Below, one piece after another: positions 31,879-40,483 of a stretch of DNA of 50,329 nt. Position numbers and translations under genes: made by a program. Each line of letters starts with the position of its first letter. Position 1 is the stretch's first letter. The stretch covers positions 1-50,329 of the forward strand of contig CAINGT010000122.1 in assembly GCA_903848655.1 (NCBI GenBank). The letters are read 5' to 3'. The notes beneath the pieces were generated by a model. That model was given only the letters and a program-made list of their open reading frames with translations, did not search any database and had not been told where the DNA came from. This DNA is from an uncultured Sphingomonadales bacterium. Its GTDB lineage: Bacteria > Pseudomonadota > Alphaproteobacteria > Sphingomonadales > Sphingomonadaceae.

Positions 31879-34305
31879 TTAACCCACCGCCCCGCGTGCG
31901 CCGCCCGATCCATCCTGCACAGGGCGCGCAGATTTTGCGGTTTTACCCACGAGTTCATAGGCTTGATCGGCAGACATCGGGCGGCCCGAAAGATATCCCT
32001 GGAATTTGCGGCAGCCAAGCTTGCGGATCATGGCCAGTTCGCTTTCGGTTTCTACCCCTTCGGCGGTGGTGGACATTTCCATGCTGTCGGCCATGGCCAC
32101 GACCGCGCGCACGATTGCCAGACTTTCTGGGGCCAAACGCGCCGCGCCTTGCACAAAACTGCGGTCAATCTTGATCGTAGAAAACCGCAATTTGCGGAAA
32201 TAACCAATCGAGGACGCGCCCGTGCCGAAATCATCGAGCGCCACCGCGCAGCCTAACGCGATGATCCGGTTAAGCGTGACCAGCGCGGCGGCAGAATCGC
32301 GCGAAAACACGCTTTCCGTCACTTCGATTTCAAGCCGGTGCGGGGGCAGCCCACTGTTGGCCAACGCGCTGACGACAGTTTCGGCAAACCCGGATTCAAG
32401 CAATTGTTCGCCGGAAATATTGACAGCCACTTTGATCGGCGTGGGCCAGCGCGCTGCTTCCAGACACGCCGAGCGCAGCACCCATTCGCCGATTGGCACG
32501 ATCAGCCGGGCGCTTTCGGCGACCGGAATGAATTTGGCCGGGCTGACCGGGCCGTGTTCAGCGCTGGTCCAGCGCGCCAGTGCTTCAAAGCTGAGCACGG
32601 CCCCGCTCTTGGCATCAATAACCGGTTGATATACCAGCGAAAACTCGCTGCGTTCCAACGCGTTGCGCATCGCGAGTTCAAGCTGGCGGCGCTGTTCTGC
32701 ATCGGTCTGGAGCGAAGGTTCATACACGACATGCGCCGCGCCGCCTTCACCTTTGGCGCGATAGAGTGCCAGATCGGCATTGCGCATCAGCGTTTCCACC
32801 GTCACGCCATCACGCGGGCCAATCGCCGAACCGACGCTGGCCCCGATATAGAGCGTATAATGGTCGATCAGATAGGCTTGTGACAGCCCGGAAATGATCC
32901 GCTGCGCCACAGCATGGACTTTATCACCGTCTATTCCCGGCCCGCCCAGCACGACTGCAAATTCATCGCCGCCCAACCGCCCGCACAACCCGGCATCACC
33001 CACCAGCGCGCGCAACCGTTCGGCCAGTCGTTCAAGCAATTGGTCGCCCACCACGTGGCCGAGCGTGTCGTTGACCGTTTTGAACCGGTCGAGATCAATC
33101 ATCAAGAACCCGCAGCGGCTGCGCGACTGATCGGCCCGGCGCATCGCCGCGCCCAGCGCTTCGGTCAGTTGCAGCCGGTTGGGCAGCCCGGTCAGCGTGT
33201 CGAACCGCGCAAGATAGGCAATTTCTTCTTCGCTTTCGCGCCGTTCGGTAACGTCCGATCCAACCCCGCGAAACCCGAAAAAGGTGCCGTTATCGGCGAT
33301 GCGCGGGCTGGCCGACAGTTCCCACCAGCGGTGCTGACCTTGCAGCGTCACGCGCACCAGCAAGTTTGAAAAGCTTTCGCGGCGTTTGATTCGCTCGGCC
33401 AGATCGTGCAGCGATGAATGAAAGAACCCGGTTTCCCAGCTTTCCCCAGCCAACAACTGAATCAGCGGTTTGCCTTCGGCATCGTCTTGGTCAAGCCCCA
33501 GCGCGAAGGCAAAGCGTGGGCTGACTTCGCGCACCCGGCGGTTGACATCGACTTGCCACAGCCAGTCTGCTTCTCCCTCTTCAAATTCGCGCAGCAGCAG
33601 CGACACGACTTCGCCGCGATCGGCCAACCCGGCCTCCGCAAGTTTGCCATCGAGAAACGTGCGCCCCGTTTCAGCCGCGCCTACCGCCACAAACACTTGA
33701 AAACATGCCGAAACCACCGCCGCCGTAACCGCACCTTGCGCCTGGAACGCAACGGTACCCGCCACCCCCAGAATTGCGATGAAAACCTGGGCACCCAGCG
33801 GCACAACCCCAAAGGCAAATCCCATGCCTGCCATCAGCATTGCCATGATCGACCACAGCACGCCGCGTTCAACCGGACCCAGCCATGGCGCAAAGGCGAT
33901 AATCGGCAGCGCCCAGACCACCGCCAATAGCGCCGCCCCCAAAGCATGCAGGTGAATGGCGCGCAATCCTGCCCGCGCTTGCCCAAAGGGTGATACGTGG
34001 CGGTCAACCAGCGCCGATCCCGCCATCGTCATGACCAGCAGCGCCACCCAGCCCGCAACGAACGGGATCGCCACAGACGGGGACAGGACTCGCACCATCA
34101 AGCATCCGGCCAGCGCATGGGCCAGCATTCGCGGCAGAATGAGGCGTCGCAGCGCGGACAGTTGCAAGCTGCGCAACCGTGGCCAATCGCCATCTGCCGG
34201 GTCAGACAAACCCAACACCGCCAGCCATGGCAACCTTGATAGCTGCGAAGGGCCGGCATGGTCGGCCAGGCCGACTAGGGATGGGTTACGCAGTGACGGG
34301 TTCAC
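31879..34305 (-). CDS. Membrane-bound GGDEF-EAL protein with PAS domain
   Basis: An 808-residue cyclic-di-GMP enzyme. Membrane segments lie at about 60-205, a PAS domain at about 240-355, a diguanylate cyclase domain with intact GGDEF (445-449), and an EAL domain with EAL (574-576), DDFGTG and TTAEGVE. Both active sites therefore look usable, so it may make or break down c-di-GMP. The residues before GGDEF that would form the inhibitory RxxD site read GDAG, so product inhibition is probably absent. Start is GTG at 34305. It follows glmS after 54 bases. Confidence 0.9.
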   Translation of the reverse strand: MNPSLRNPSLVGLADHAGPSQLSRLPWLAVLGLSDPADGDWPRLRSLQLSALRRLILPRMLAHALAGCLMVRVLSPSVAIPFVAGWVALLVMTMAGSALVDRHVSPFGQARAGLRAIHLHALGAALLAVVWALPIIAFAPWLGPVERGVLWSIMAMLMAGMGFAFGVVPLGAQVFIAILGVAGTVAFQAQGAVTAAVVSACFQVFVAVGAAETGRTFLDGKLAEAGLADRGEVVSLLLREFEEGEADWLWQVDVNRRVREVSPRFAFALGLDQDDAEGKPLIQLLAGESWETGFFHSSLHDLAERIKRRESFSNLLVRVTLQGQHRWWELSASPRIADNGTFFGFRGVGSDVTERRESEEEIAYLARFDTLTGLPNRLQLTEALGAAMRRADQSRSRCGFLMIDLDRFKTVNDTLGHVVGDQLLERLAERLRALVGDAGLCGRLGGDEFAVVLGGPGIDGDKVHAVAQRIISGLSQAYLIDHYTLYIGASVGSAIGPRDGVTVETLMRNADLALYRAKGEGGAAHVVYEPSLQTDAEQRRQLELAMRNALERSEFSLVYQPVIDAKSGAVLSFEALARWTSAEHGPVSPAKFIPVAESARLIVPIGEWVLRSACLEAARWPTPIKVAVNISGEQLLESGFAETVVSALANSGLPPHRLEIEVTESVFSRDSAAALVTLNRIIALGCAVALDDFGTGASSIGYFRKLRFSTIKIDRSFVQGAARLAPESLAIVRAVVAMADSMEMSTTAEGVETESELAMIRKLGCRKFQGYLSGRPMSADQAYELVGKTAKSARPVQDGSGGARGAVG

Positions 34306-34359
34306 TATCCAAAAGTAGCCGCCAATCCTTTACCAATGGTAACCAATAATGTCGTAATC

Positions 34360-36183
34360 TCACTCGACTGTCACCGATTTGGCGAGGTTTCGCGGCTGAT
34401 CGACATCGGTCCCTTTGACCAGCGCAACGTGATAGGCGAGCAATTGCACAGGCACTGCATAGACCAGCGGAGCGATCAACGGGTGGACTTTGGGCATGGT
34501 AATCGTCGCCAGACACCCGTCGCCCGCTTCGGCAATCCCTTCGGCATCGGAAATCAGCACGACCCGGCCGCCGCGCGCGCGCACTTCGTGCATGTTCGAC
34601 ACGGTTTTTTCAAACAGCGGGCCCGATGGTGCCAGCACGATCACCGGCACGGTTTCGTCGATCAACGCAATCGGCCCATGTTTCATTTCGCCGCTGGCAT
34701 AGCCCTCTGCATGGATATAGCTGATTTCTTTCAGCTTTAGCGCGCCTTCCAACGCCAGCGGATAGTCCGGCCCGCGCCCCAGATAAAGCACATCGCGCGC
34801 CGGTGCGATCAGCGGGGCTATCGCGGCGATATCTTCATCGCGCGCCAGCGCGGCATTGAGCGCGGCGGGAATTTCGACCAGTTGATCGACGATCATCGCC
34901 TCTTCGTCGCGCGCGATCAGCCCGCGCCGCACCGCCAGATGCACCGCCAGCGCCGCCAGCACGGCGAGCTGGCAGGTAAACGCCTTGGTCGACGCGACGC
35001 CGATTTCCGGCCCGGCATGAGTCGGCAACAGCAAGTCGGCCTCGCGCGCCATTGTGCTGGTCGGCACGTTAACCACGACCGCAATCGTCTGCCCCGCCGC
35101 GCGGCAATGGCGCAGTGCAGCAAGCGTGTCGGCAGTTTCACCCGATTGCGAGATGAACAGCGCCAGCCCGCCCGGTTCGAGCACTGGATCGCGATAGCGG
35201 AATTCACTCGCCACATCGACATCGACCGGCAGGCGGGCAAACGCTTCAAACCAGTATTTCGCCACCATCCCCGCATAATAGCTGGTACCGCAGGCAACAA
35301 TCGTCACCCGCTGAATGCTGGCAAGGTCAAAATCGCTCTGCGGCAGTGACACGACTTGTTCGTAGCGCCGCAGATACGACCGCAACGTCTGCGCCACGAC
35401 AATCGGCTGTTCGTAAATCTCTTTTTGCATGAAATGGCGGAAATTGCCCTTTTCCATCGCGGCTGCGGTCGCGCCCGAAGCGACGATGGCGCGCGTGACC
35501 GGATGGTTGGCAGCATCGAACACGTGCGCGCCGCTGCGGCGGATGACGACCCAATCGCCTTCTTCCAGATAGCTGACCCGCTGGGTCAACGCCGCGAGCG
35601 CCAGCGCATCGGACCCCAGGAACATCTCACCATCGCCATAGCCGATCACCAGCGGCGATCCCAACCGCGCACCGATCAACAGATCGGGATCGCTGCGAAA
35701 CGCGATGGCCAGCGCAAACGCACCGCGCAGCCGGGGCAGCACAGCGCGCACCGCGTCTTGCGGCGACAGCCCGGCTTCGATGTGTTCGGACACCAGATGC
35801 GCCACGACTTCGGTATCGGTTTCGCTTTCGAACACGCGCCCACGCGCGACCAGTTCGGCGCGCAGCGCGCGGAAGTTTTCGATGATCCCGTTGTGCACCA
35901 GCGCGACTTCGGCAGTGGCATGGGGATGGGCATTGCTGGTGGTCGGTGCGCCGTGCGTGGCCCAGCGTGTATGGGCAATGCCGATCAGCCCCGGTGCCGG
36001 ATCGCCCGCCAATTCGCGCACCAGATTGCCCAGCTTGCCTTCGGCGCGGCGGCGGATCAGTTGGCCGTGGTCGATGGTGCACACGCCCGCGCTGTCATAG
36101 CCGCGATATTCCATCCGCCGCAGCGCGTCGACCAGCCGGTCCGCGACTTGGTCCGTGCCGACGATTCCGATGATTCCACACAT
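34360..36183 (-). CDS. glmS: Glutamine-fructose-6-phosphate aminotransferase (isomerising)
   Basis: The 607-residue GlmS starts MCGIIGIVGTD, with the catalytic N-terminal Cys2 of the glutaminase domain, and has two SIS sugar-isomerase domains. It ends in LPRNLAKSVTVE, where PRNLAKSVTVE is the family C terminus. It makes glucosamine-6-phosphate for cell-wall synthesis. The gene lies 98 bases after glmU in the same direction, so they are likely one operon. No glmS ribozyme was seen in the leader (36184-36281). Confidence 0.97.
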   Translation of the reverse strand: MCGIIGIVGTDQVADRLVDALRRMEYRGYDSAGVCTIDHGQLIRRRAEGKLGNLVRELAGDPAPGLIGIAHTRWATHGAPTTSNAHPHATAEVALVHNGIIENFRALRAELVARGRVFESETDTEVVAHLVSEHIEAGLSPQDAVRAVLPRLRGAFALAIAFRSDPDLLIGARLGSPLVIGYGDGEMFLGSDALALAALTQRVSYLEEGDWVVIRRSGAHVFDAANHPVTRAIVASGATAAAMEKGNFRHFMQKEIYEQPIVVAQTLRSYLRRYEQVVSLPQSDFDLASIQRVTIVACGTSYYAGMVAKYWFEAFARLPVDVDVASEFRYRDPVLEPGGLALFISQSGETADTLAALRHCRAAGQTIAVVVNVPTSTMAREADLLLPTHAGPEIGVASTKAFTCQLAVLAALAVHLAVRRGLIARDEEAMIVDQLVEIPAALNAALARDEDIAAIAPLIAPARDVLYLGRGPDYPLALEGALKLKEISYIHAEGYASGEMKHGPIALIDETVPVIVLAPSGPLFEKTVSNMHEVRARGGRVVLISDAEGIAEAGDGCLATITMPKVHPLIAPLVYAVPVQLLAYHVALVKGTDVDQPRNLAKSVTVE

Positions 36184-36281
36184 GGTTACAGGCCTTTGTT
36201 AATCGGGTTCCGCCTGTACAGGGCGAACGTGAATGCAGCCTTGCCCGACAATCGGCGCGAGGGTGATCTGCGCAATCGGCA

Positions 36282-37658
36282 TCAGCTTTTGCGCTCCGCC
36301 TTCTTTTTCTTCATCGCATCGTGAAAGCGGTCGGCCCAGCCGGGCTTGACCAATTGTTCGCCGCGCACCAGCCGCAATTCACCATCGGAAACATCGCGGC
36401 TGACCGCGCTGCCCGCCGCGACAATGGCATCGGCACCGATCCGCACGGGCGCGATCAGTGCGGAATTCGATCCGATGAATGCGCGTTCGCCGATCACCGT
36501 GCGATACTTGAAATAGCCGTCATAATTGCAGGTGATCGTGCCCGCGCCGATATTCGCCCCTGCGCCGACATCGGCATCGCCCAGATAGGTCAAATGATTG
36601 GCTTTCGCGCCTGCCCCCAGCCGTGCATTTTTGACTTCGACGAAATTGCCCACGCGCGCACCGGTGCCAAGCTCGGTGCCGGGCCGCAGCCGCGCAAACG
36701 GGCCGACCGACGCGCCGCTGGCGATGCGCGCACCGGCAATATGGCTGAAGCCGTGGATCACCACATTGTCCGCGATCACCACACCGGGGCCGAACACCAC
36801 ATTCGGCTCGATCACCACATCGCGCCCCAGCACGGTATCCCACGCGAACCATACCGTTTCAGGCGCTGTCAGCGTTGCGCCATCGGCCATCGCCGCTGCG
36901 CGCCGCCGCGCCTGCCAGCGCGCTTCGGCCAAAGCCAATTCGGCGCGGCTGTTGATCCCGGCGACTTCATCGGCTTGGTCGGTCTCGACGACTGCCGCGC
37001 CGCGCCCATCGGCAAGCGCGATATTGACCACATCGGGCAAATAGAATTCGCCTTGCGCATTGGCATTGCCGACGCGCGCCAGCAGCGCAAACAGATCATC
37101 GCTATGCGCGGCGAGCAGCCCCGAATTGCACAAGTTGACCGCGCGCTCGGCAGCGCTGGCGTCCTTGAATTCGACCATTTTGTGCACCCGCCCGGCTTCG
37201 GCGATCACCCGGCCATAGCTGAGCGCATCATCGGGCCGGAACCCCAGCACCACCACCGCCGGGGCATCATCGCCATGCAGCCGATCGAGCATCGCGCGCA
37301 TCGTGGCCGCGCGCACAAACGGCACATCACCATACAGCACCAGCACATCGCCCGAAAACCCGGCGAGCGCGGCTTGCGCCTGTTGCACCGCGTGGGCGGT
37401 ACCATATTGCGGGTCTTGCACCGCAATCGCTGCGCGATCTCCGACTGCGGATTCGAGCTGTTCGCGCCCGCTGCCCACCACCACCACCTGGCGTCCGGGG
37501 GCGAGCGCCGCGGCGCTGTCGAGCACGTGCAGCAGCATCGGCCGCCCGGCAATCGGGTGCAGCACTTTGTGCAGCGCGCTGTTCATGCGCGTGCCTTTGC
37601 CAGCGGCGAGCACGACAATCGCAAGCGGACGGGGCGATGCGGGGGGAGTGTCAGTCAT
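36282..37658 (-). CDS. glmU: Bifunctional UDP-N-acetylglucosamine pyrophosphorylase / glucosamine-1-phosphate N-acetyltransferase
   Basis: A 458-residue GlmU with the nucleotidyltransferase motif LAAGKGTRMNS near residue 17, GDVPF in the uridylyl-transfer domain, and a left-handed beta-helix with hexapeptide repeats (GPGVVIADNVVI, GAGANIGAGTITCNYDG) in the acetyltransferase half. It makes UDP-GlcNAc from GlcN-1-P. It is divergent from the phosphatase gene at 37720, with 61 bases between the starts. Confidence 0.97.
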   Translation of the reverse strand: MTDTPPASPRPLAIVVLAAGKGTRMNSALHKVLHPIAGRPMLLHVLDSAAALAPGRQVVVVGSGREQLESAVGDRAAIAVQDPQYGTAHAVQQAQAALAGFSGDVLVLYGDVPFVRAATMRAMLDRLHGDDAPAVVVLGFRPDDALSYGRVIAEAGRVHKMVEFKDASAAERAVNLCNSGLLAAHSDDLFALLARVGNANAQGEFYLPDVVNIALADGRGAAVVETDQADEVAGINSRAELALAEARWQARRRAAAMADGATLTAPETVWFAWDTVLGRDVVIEPNVVFGPGVVIADNVVIHGFSHIAGARIASGASVGPFARLRPGTELGTGARVGNFVEVKNARLGAGAKANHLTYLGDADVGAGANIGAGTITCNYDGYFKYRTVIGERAFIGSNSALIAPVRIGADAIVAAGSAVSRDVSDGELRLVRGEQLVKPGWADRFHDAMKKKKAERKS

Positions 37659-37719
37659 GCCAAGTCTCTTGCCAGCATTTTCTTGCAGTTTCCAGAATGC
37701 TCGCGCAAGCTGTCACGCG

Positions 37720-38391
37720 ATGGCTGATTTTCCTTTCGATATCGTCGGGTTCGATCTCGATGGCACCCTGCTCGACACCGCGCTCGATCTCGGCCACGCG
37801 CTCAACCATGCGCTCGCGCTGATCGGGCGCGACACCATCCCGCTTGGCGAAGTGCGCGGCCTGATCGGCGGTGGCACCGTGCAAATGCTGCGCGCCGGGC
37901 TGGCGCGCACCGGCGGGGTCGATGAAGCCGTGCTGGCCGAACTGACCGACCATCTCTTGGCGTATTACCGCGCGAATATCACCCGCCACACCGCGCTCTA
38001 CCCCGGCGGCGCAGCGATGCTGGCGGCACTCGCCGCGCGCGGGGTGCGAATCGCGGTCGCCACCAACAAGCGTGAGGCGCTGGCCCGCCAGATTTTCGAC
38101 GAATTGGGCCTGACCCCCCGGCTCAGCGCGATTATCGGCGGCGACACGCTGGGGCTTGATCGCGCCAAGCCCAAGCCCGACATGCTGATCGAAATGGTCA
38201 ACCGCAGCGGCGGCGGCCGCGCCGCCTTTGTCGGCGATACGACCTATGATGTCGGTGCCGCGCGCGCCGCCGGGCTGCCGGTCATCGCGGTCAGCTTCGG
38301 CTTTTGCGATTTGCCCCCGCACGATCTGGGTGCCGACGCCGTCATCGACCATTTCGACGCGCTGATCCCCGCGCTCGAAGCACTCGCCTGA
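37720..38391 (+). CDS. HAD-family phosphoglycolate phosphatase-like protein
   Basis: The 223-residue HAD phosphatase has the nucleophile motif DLDGTLLDT (Asp12 and Asp14), the motif-II Thr in VATNKREAL, the Lys in KPKPD and the acidic motif GDTTYD. Phosphoglycolate phosphatase (Gph) is the closest family type, so it may remove 2-phosphoglycolate; other small phosphate esters are possible. ATG 37720 fits the family N terminus. tRNA-Gln follows 74 bases downstream. Confidence 0.88.
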   Translation: MADFPFDIVGFDLDGTLLDTALDLGHALNHALALIGRDTIPLGEVRGLIGGGTVQMLRAGLARTGGVDEAVLAELTDHLLAYYRANITRHTALYPGGAAMLAALAARGVRIAVATNKREALARQIFDELGLTPRLSAIIGGDTLGLDRAKPKPDMLIEMVNRSGGGRAAFVGDTTYDVGAARAAGLPVIAVSFGFCDLPPHDLGADAVIDHFDALIPALEALA

Positions 38392-38465
38392 ACCAAAAGG
38401 GCACCCCGCGCCCGACAATCCCCCCTTTTCATCCGCCGCACACCCGCTATAGGCCGCTTTCGCTT

Positions 38466-38540
38466 TGGGGCGTCGCCAAGTGGTAAGGCACCGGTTTTTG
38501 GTACCGGCATTCGGAGGTTCGAATCCTCCCGCCCCAGCCA
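38466..38540 (+). tRNA. tRNA-Gln (anticodon TTG)
   Basis: A 75-base tRNA with an acceptor stem TGGGGCG pairing with CGCCCCA and an encoded 3' CCA. The anticodon stem CCGGT/ACCGG encloses the loop TTTTGGT with anticodon TTG at 38498-38500. The T arm carries GGTTCGAATCC. It reads CAA and, by wobble, CAG codons. Confidence 0.96.
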
Positions 38541-38610
38541 GCATTACAGCGATCCTTTGGCCTGCATTTTCGCGCTCGTCAGAACGCGGCGGACATTGAA
38601 GCTTCCGGTT

Positions 38611-38733
38611 AGAGCGGAATGCGATTAGATTGAATCGCATTCCGCTCTAGAGTCTTTGTTTTCGCGTGATTTATTGCAAAAAACCGGTGCCCACTTTTTA
38701 CCTTCGGTGGCCTGCGGCTCGCATCATGCTCTA
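38611..38733 (+). repeat. Two-hairpin interspersed repeat (family c), copy G
   Basis: The best full copy. The head AGAGCGGAATGCGAT (38611-38625) pairs exactly with ATCGCATTCCGCTCT (38634-38648). The core follows with TTTGTTTTCGCG, TTATTGCAAAAAACCGG and CCCACTTTTT, then the insert CCTTCGGTGGCCTGCGGCTC and GCATCATGCTCTA. It lies between tRNA-Gln and the carboxylesterase gene. Nothing else was recognised in 38541-38859. Confidence 0.92.
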
Positions 38734-38859
38734 ATTTTATTGCCGCGATCCGTTCCTCGTTGTGAGTGACTGCACCCGAATTTTATGCCGAGCAATGCGG
38801 CACATTGTGGCAAGATAGCGCAAGCATCGTGCTGACCCGGTCAACCATGCGGCTACCCA

Positions 38860-40452
38860 TCAGTCCCTTGGCCGTATTGCCCCTTTTCCGGGCAGCGCAG
38901 TTTCTGGAGAAGGGACTTTCAACAGCGGCAAGGCCTGCCAGTTCGGCCAGTCGATCACCCCGCCGGTAATCCCCAGCATCATGGCCTTGGGCCGTTTGGG
39001 ATCGAACGCTGGCCAATTGCCGGCCGGCTTGCCAGTGCGTGCGAAGGACAGGATCATGGCTGACATCGTGTCGCGCAGCCTGAAATCCGCTGGTCCCCAG
39101 TCGCGGGTCTGGCGAAACAGGTTCAAGCTTTCCAGATTGCGCAAGAAATAAGGCACTTCTCCGGTGTGATAGGCCCCTACCGTGGCCGGATCATGATCCG
39201 CAAAAGCTATTCCGGCGGCATAGGGATGCCGCCGTGTAAAGACATAGGCGTAAGTCGGCTGAGTGCCGTTCGATGCATTGTCCATTGCCCAATCGAACAT
39301 CTGACTGCCGACCGACATGTCGCGCATGACATAGACTAGGGCGCGCGCCACATCGGCGTCGGTGCGGGCAGGGTAGGACTGCAACACCCCCGCCGCCCGA
39401 TCGCCAAATGCCGCGCGAATCACCGCCTCATACGCGGTGACCGTCGTGGCCGGTCCCAGCGTGGCGAACCGTTCATCTTGCGTGAAACCGACCATGACGG
39501 GCACATCGCTGTGCCGGTGCGCTGCAAACACCGCTTGCGCCGTGGCTGTCACATGCTGCCCGTCGATTACCACGGGTACGCGCGGCACTCCGGCTGCGAC
39601 GGCCAGAATCCGGTCCCCCGGCAGATCGCGCATCGCCTCGATCGATCCGGCGCTGAGCGCTTGTTGCAGTTTAACCCCTTGCGCTTCGGCCACGAGCAGT
39701 GGCACCGGGGTCATGATCCCGCCATGGGTTGACCCGCTCATACCCACCAGCCGGGCAAACAGCCCTTTTGCTTGTGGGTCCATCTGCAACAGCGAGACCG
39801 ACATCGAACCGGCGGACTGGCCCATCACTGTCACATTGGCAGGATCGCCGCCAAACGCCGCCGCATTGCGCTGTACCCATTGCAGCGCCGCCACCTGATC
39901 CATCAGGCCATAATTGCCCGAATGGCCGCCACCTTCGGCAGTCAGTTGCGGGTGCGCCAAAAACCCCATCGGCCCGACGCGATAGGCAATCGCCACATAG
40001 ACGACCCCTTGGCTGGCCAGATGATCGCCCGCATAGTTCGCCATGCTGGCCGAACCGACATTGAACCCGCCACCATAGATCCACACGATGACCGGCAATT
40101 TTGCGCCCGGCTGCGCAGTGGTTGGTGCCCAGACATTCAGATAGAGGCAGTCCTCGCTGGTCGCCTCGTTGCCGAAATAGTGGTTCATCGTGCGCGATCG
40201 CAACGGCTGCAGACACATCGGCGCAAAGCGGTCGGCATGGAACACGCCATCCCACCCTGCCACCGGCTGCGGCGGTTTCCAGCGCAAATCGCGCAGCGGC
40301 GGGGCGGCGAACGGCACGCCGAACCAGCCTGTGACCCCGTTGCCCAGATCTTTGCCATCGATCAACCCGCCATCGACCCTGATCGGGTCGGCCAGAGCGG
40401 GCATGGCGAACAGCGCCAAGGCGGCTGCAAGTGTCTTGAGCGCTGCCTTCAT
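38860..40452 (-). CDS. Exported carboxylesterase, type B family
   Basis: A 530-residue protein with a signal peptide (ALALFAMPALADP) and a type-B carboxylesterase fold: oxyanion loop IYGGGFNVGS, nucleophile elbow GQSAG (Ser213), EDCLYLNVWAP and a C-terminal HTGEVPYFL with the catalytic His. ATG 40452 has GGAGG six bases upstream; the frame to 40521 is a longer alternative. It hydrolyses esters in the periplasm or outside. It lies 31 bases after a membrane glycosyltransferase-like gene. Confidence 0.92.
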   Translation of the reverse strand: MKAALKTLAAALALFAMPALADPIRVDGGLIDGKDLGNGVTGWFGVPFAAPPLRDLRWKPPQPVAGWDGVFHADRFAPMCLQPLRSRTMNHYFGNEATSEDCLYLNVWAPTTAQPGAKLPVIVWIYGGGFNVGSASMANYAGDHLASQGVVYVAIAYRVGPMGFLAHPQLTAEGGGHSGNYGLMDQVAALQWVQRNAAAFGGDPANVTVMGQSAGSMSVSLLQMDPQAKGLFARLVGMSGSTHGGIMTPVPLLVAEAQGVKLQQALSAGSIEAMRDLPGDRILAVAAGVPRVPVVIDGQHVTATAQAVFAAHRHSDVPVMVGFTQDERFATLGPATTVTAYEAVIRAAFGDRAAGVLQSYPARTDADVARALVYVMRDMSVGSQMFDWAMDNASNGTQPTYAYVFTRRHPYAAGIAFADHDPATVGAYHTGEVPYFLRNLESLNLFRQTRDWGPADFRLRDTMSAMILSFARTGKPAGNWPAFDPKRPKAMMLGITGGVIDWPNWQALPLLKVPSPETALPGKGAIRPRD

Positions 40453-40483
40453 ATGCCGCCTCCATCGCGCGCCGTGTTCGGTG

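Noticed and set aside
36184..36281. glmS ribozyme in the glmS leader
   Set aside because: No ribozyme core was recognised, and the element is mainly known from Gram-positive bacteria.
37651..38640. A 329-residue minus-strand frame starting MRFNLIAF
   Set aside because: Its start lies in repeat copy G, and it runs antisense through tRNA-Gln and the phosphatase gene.
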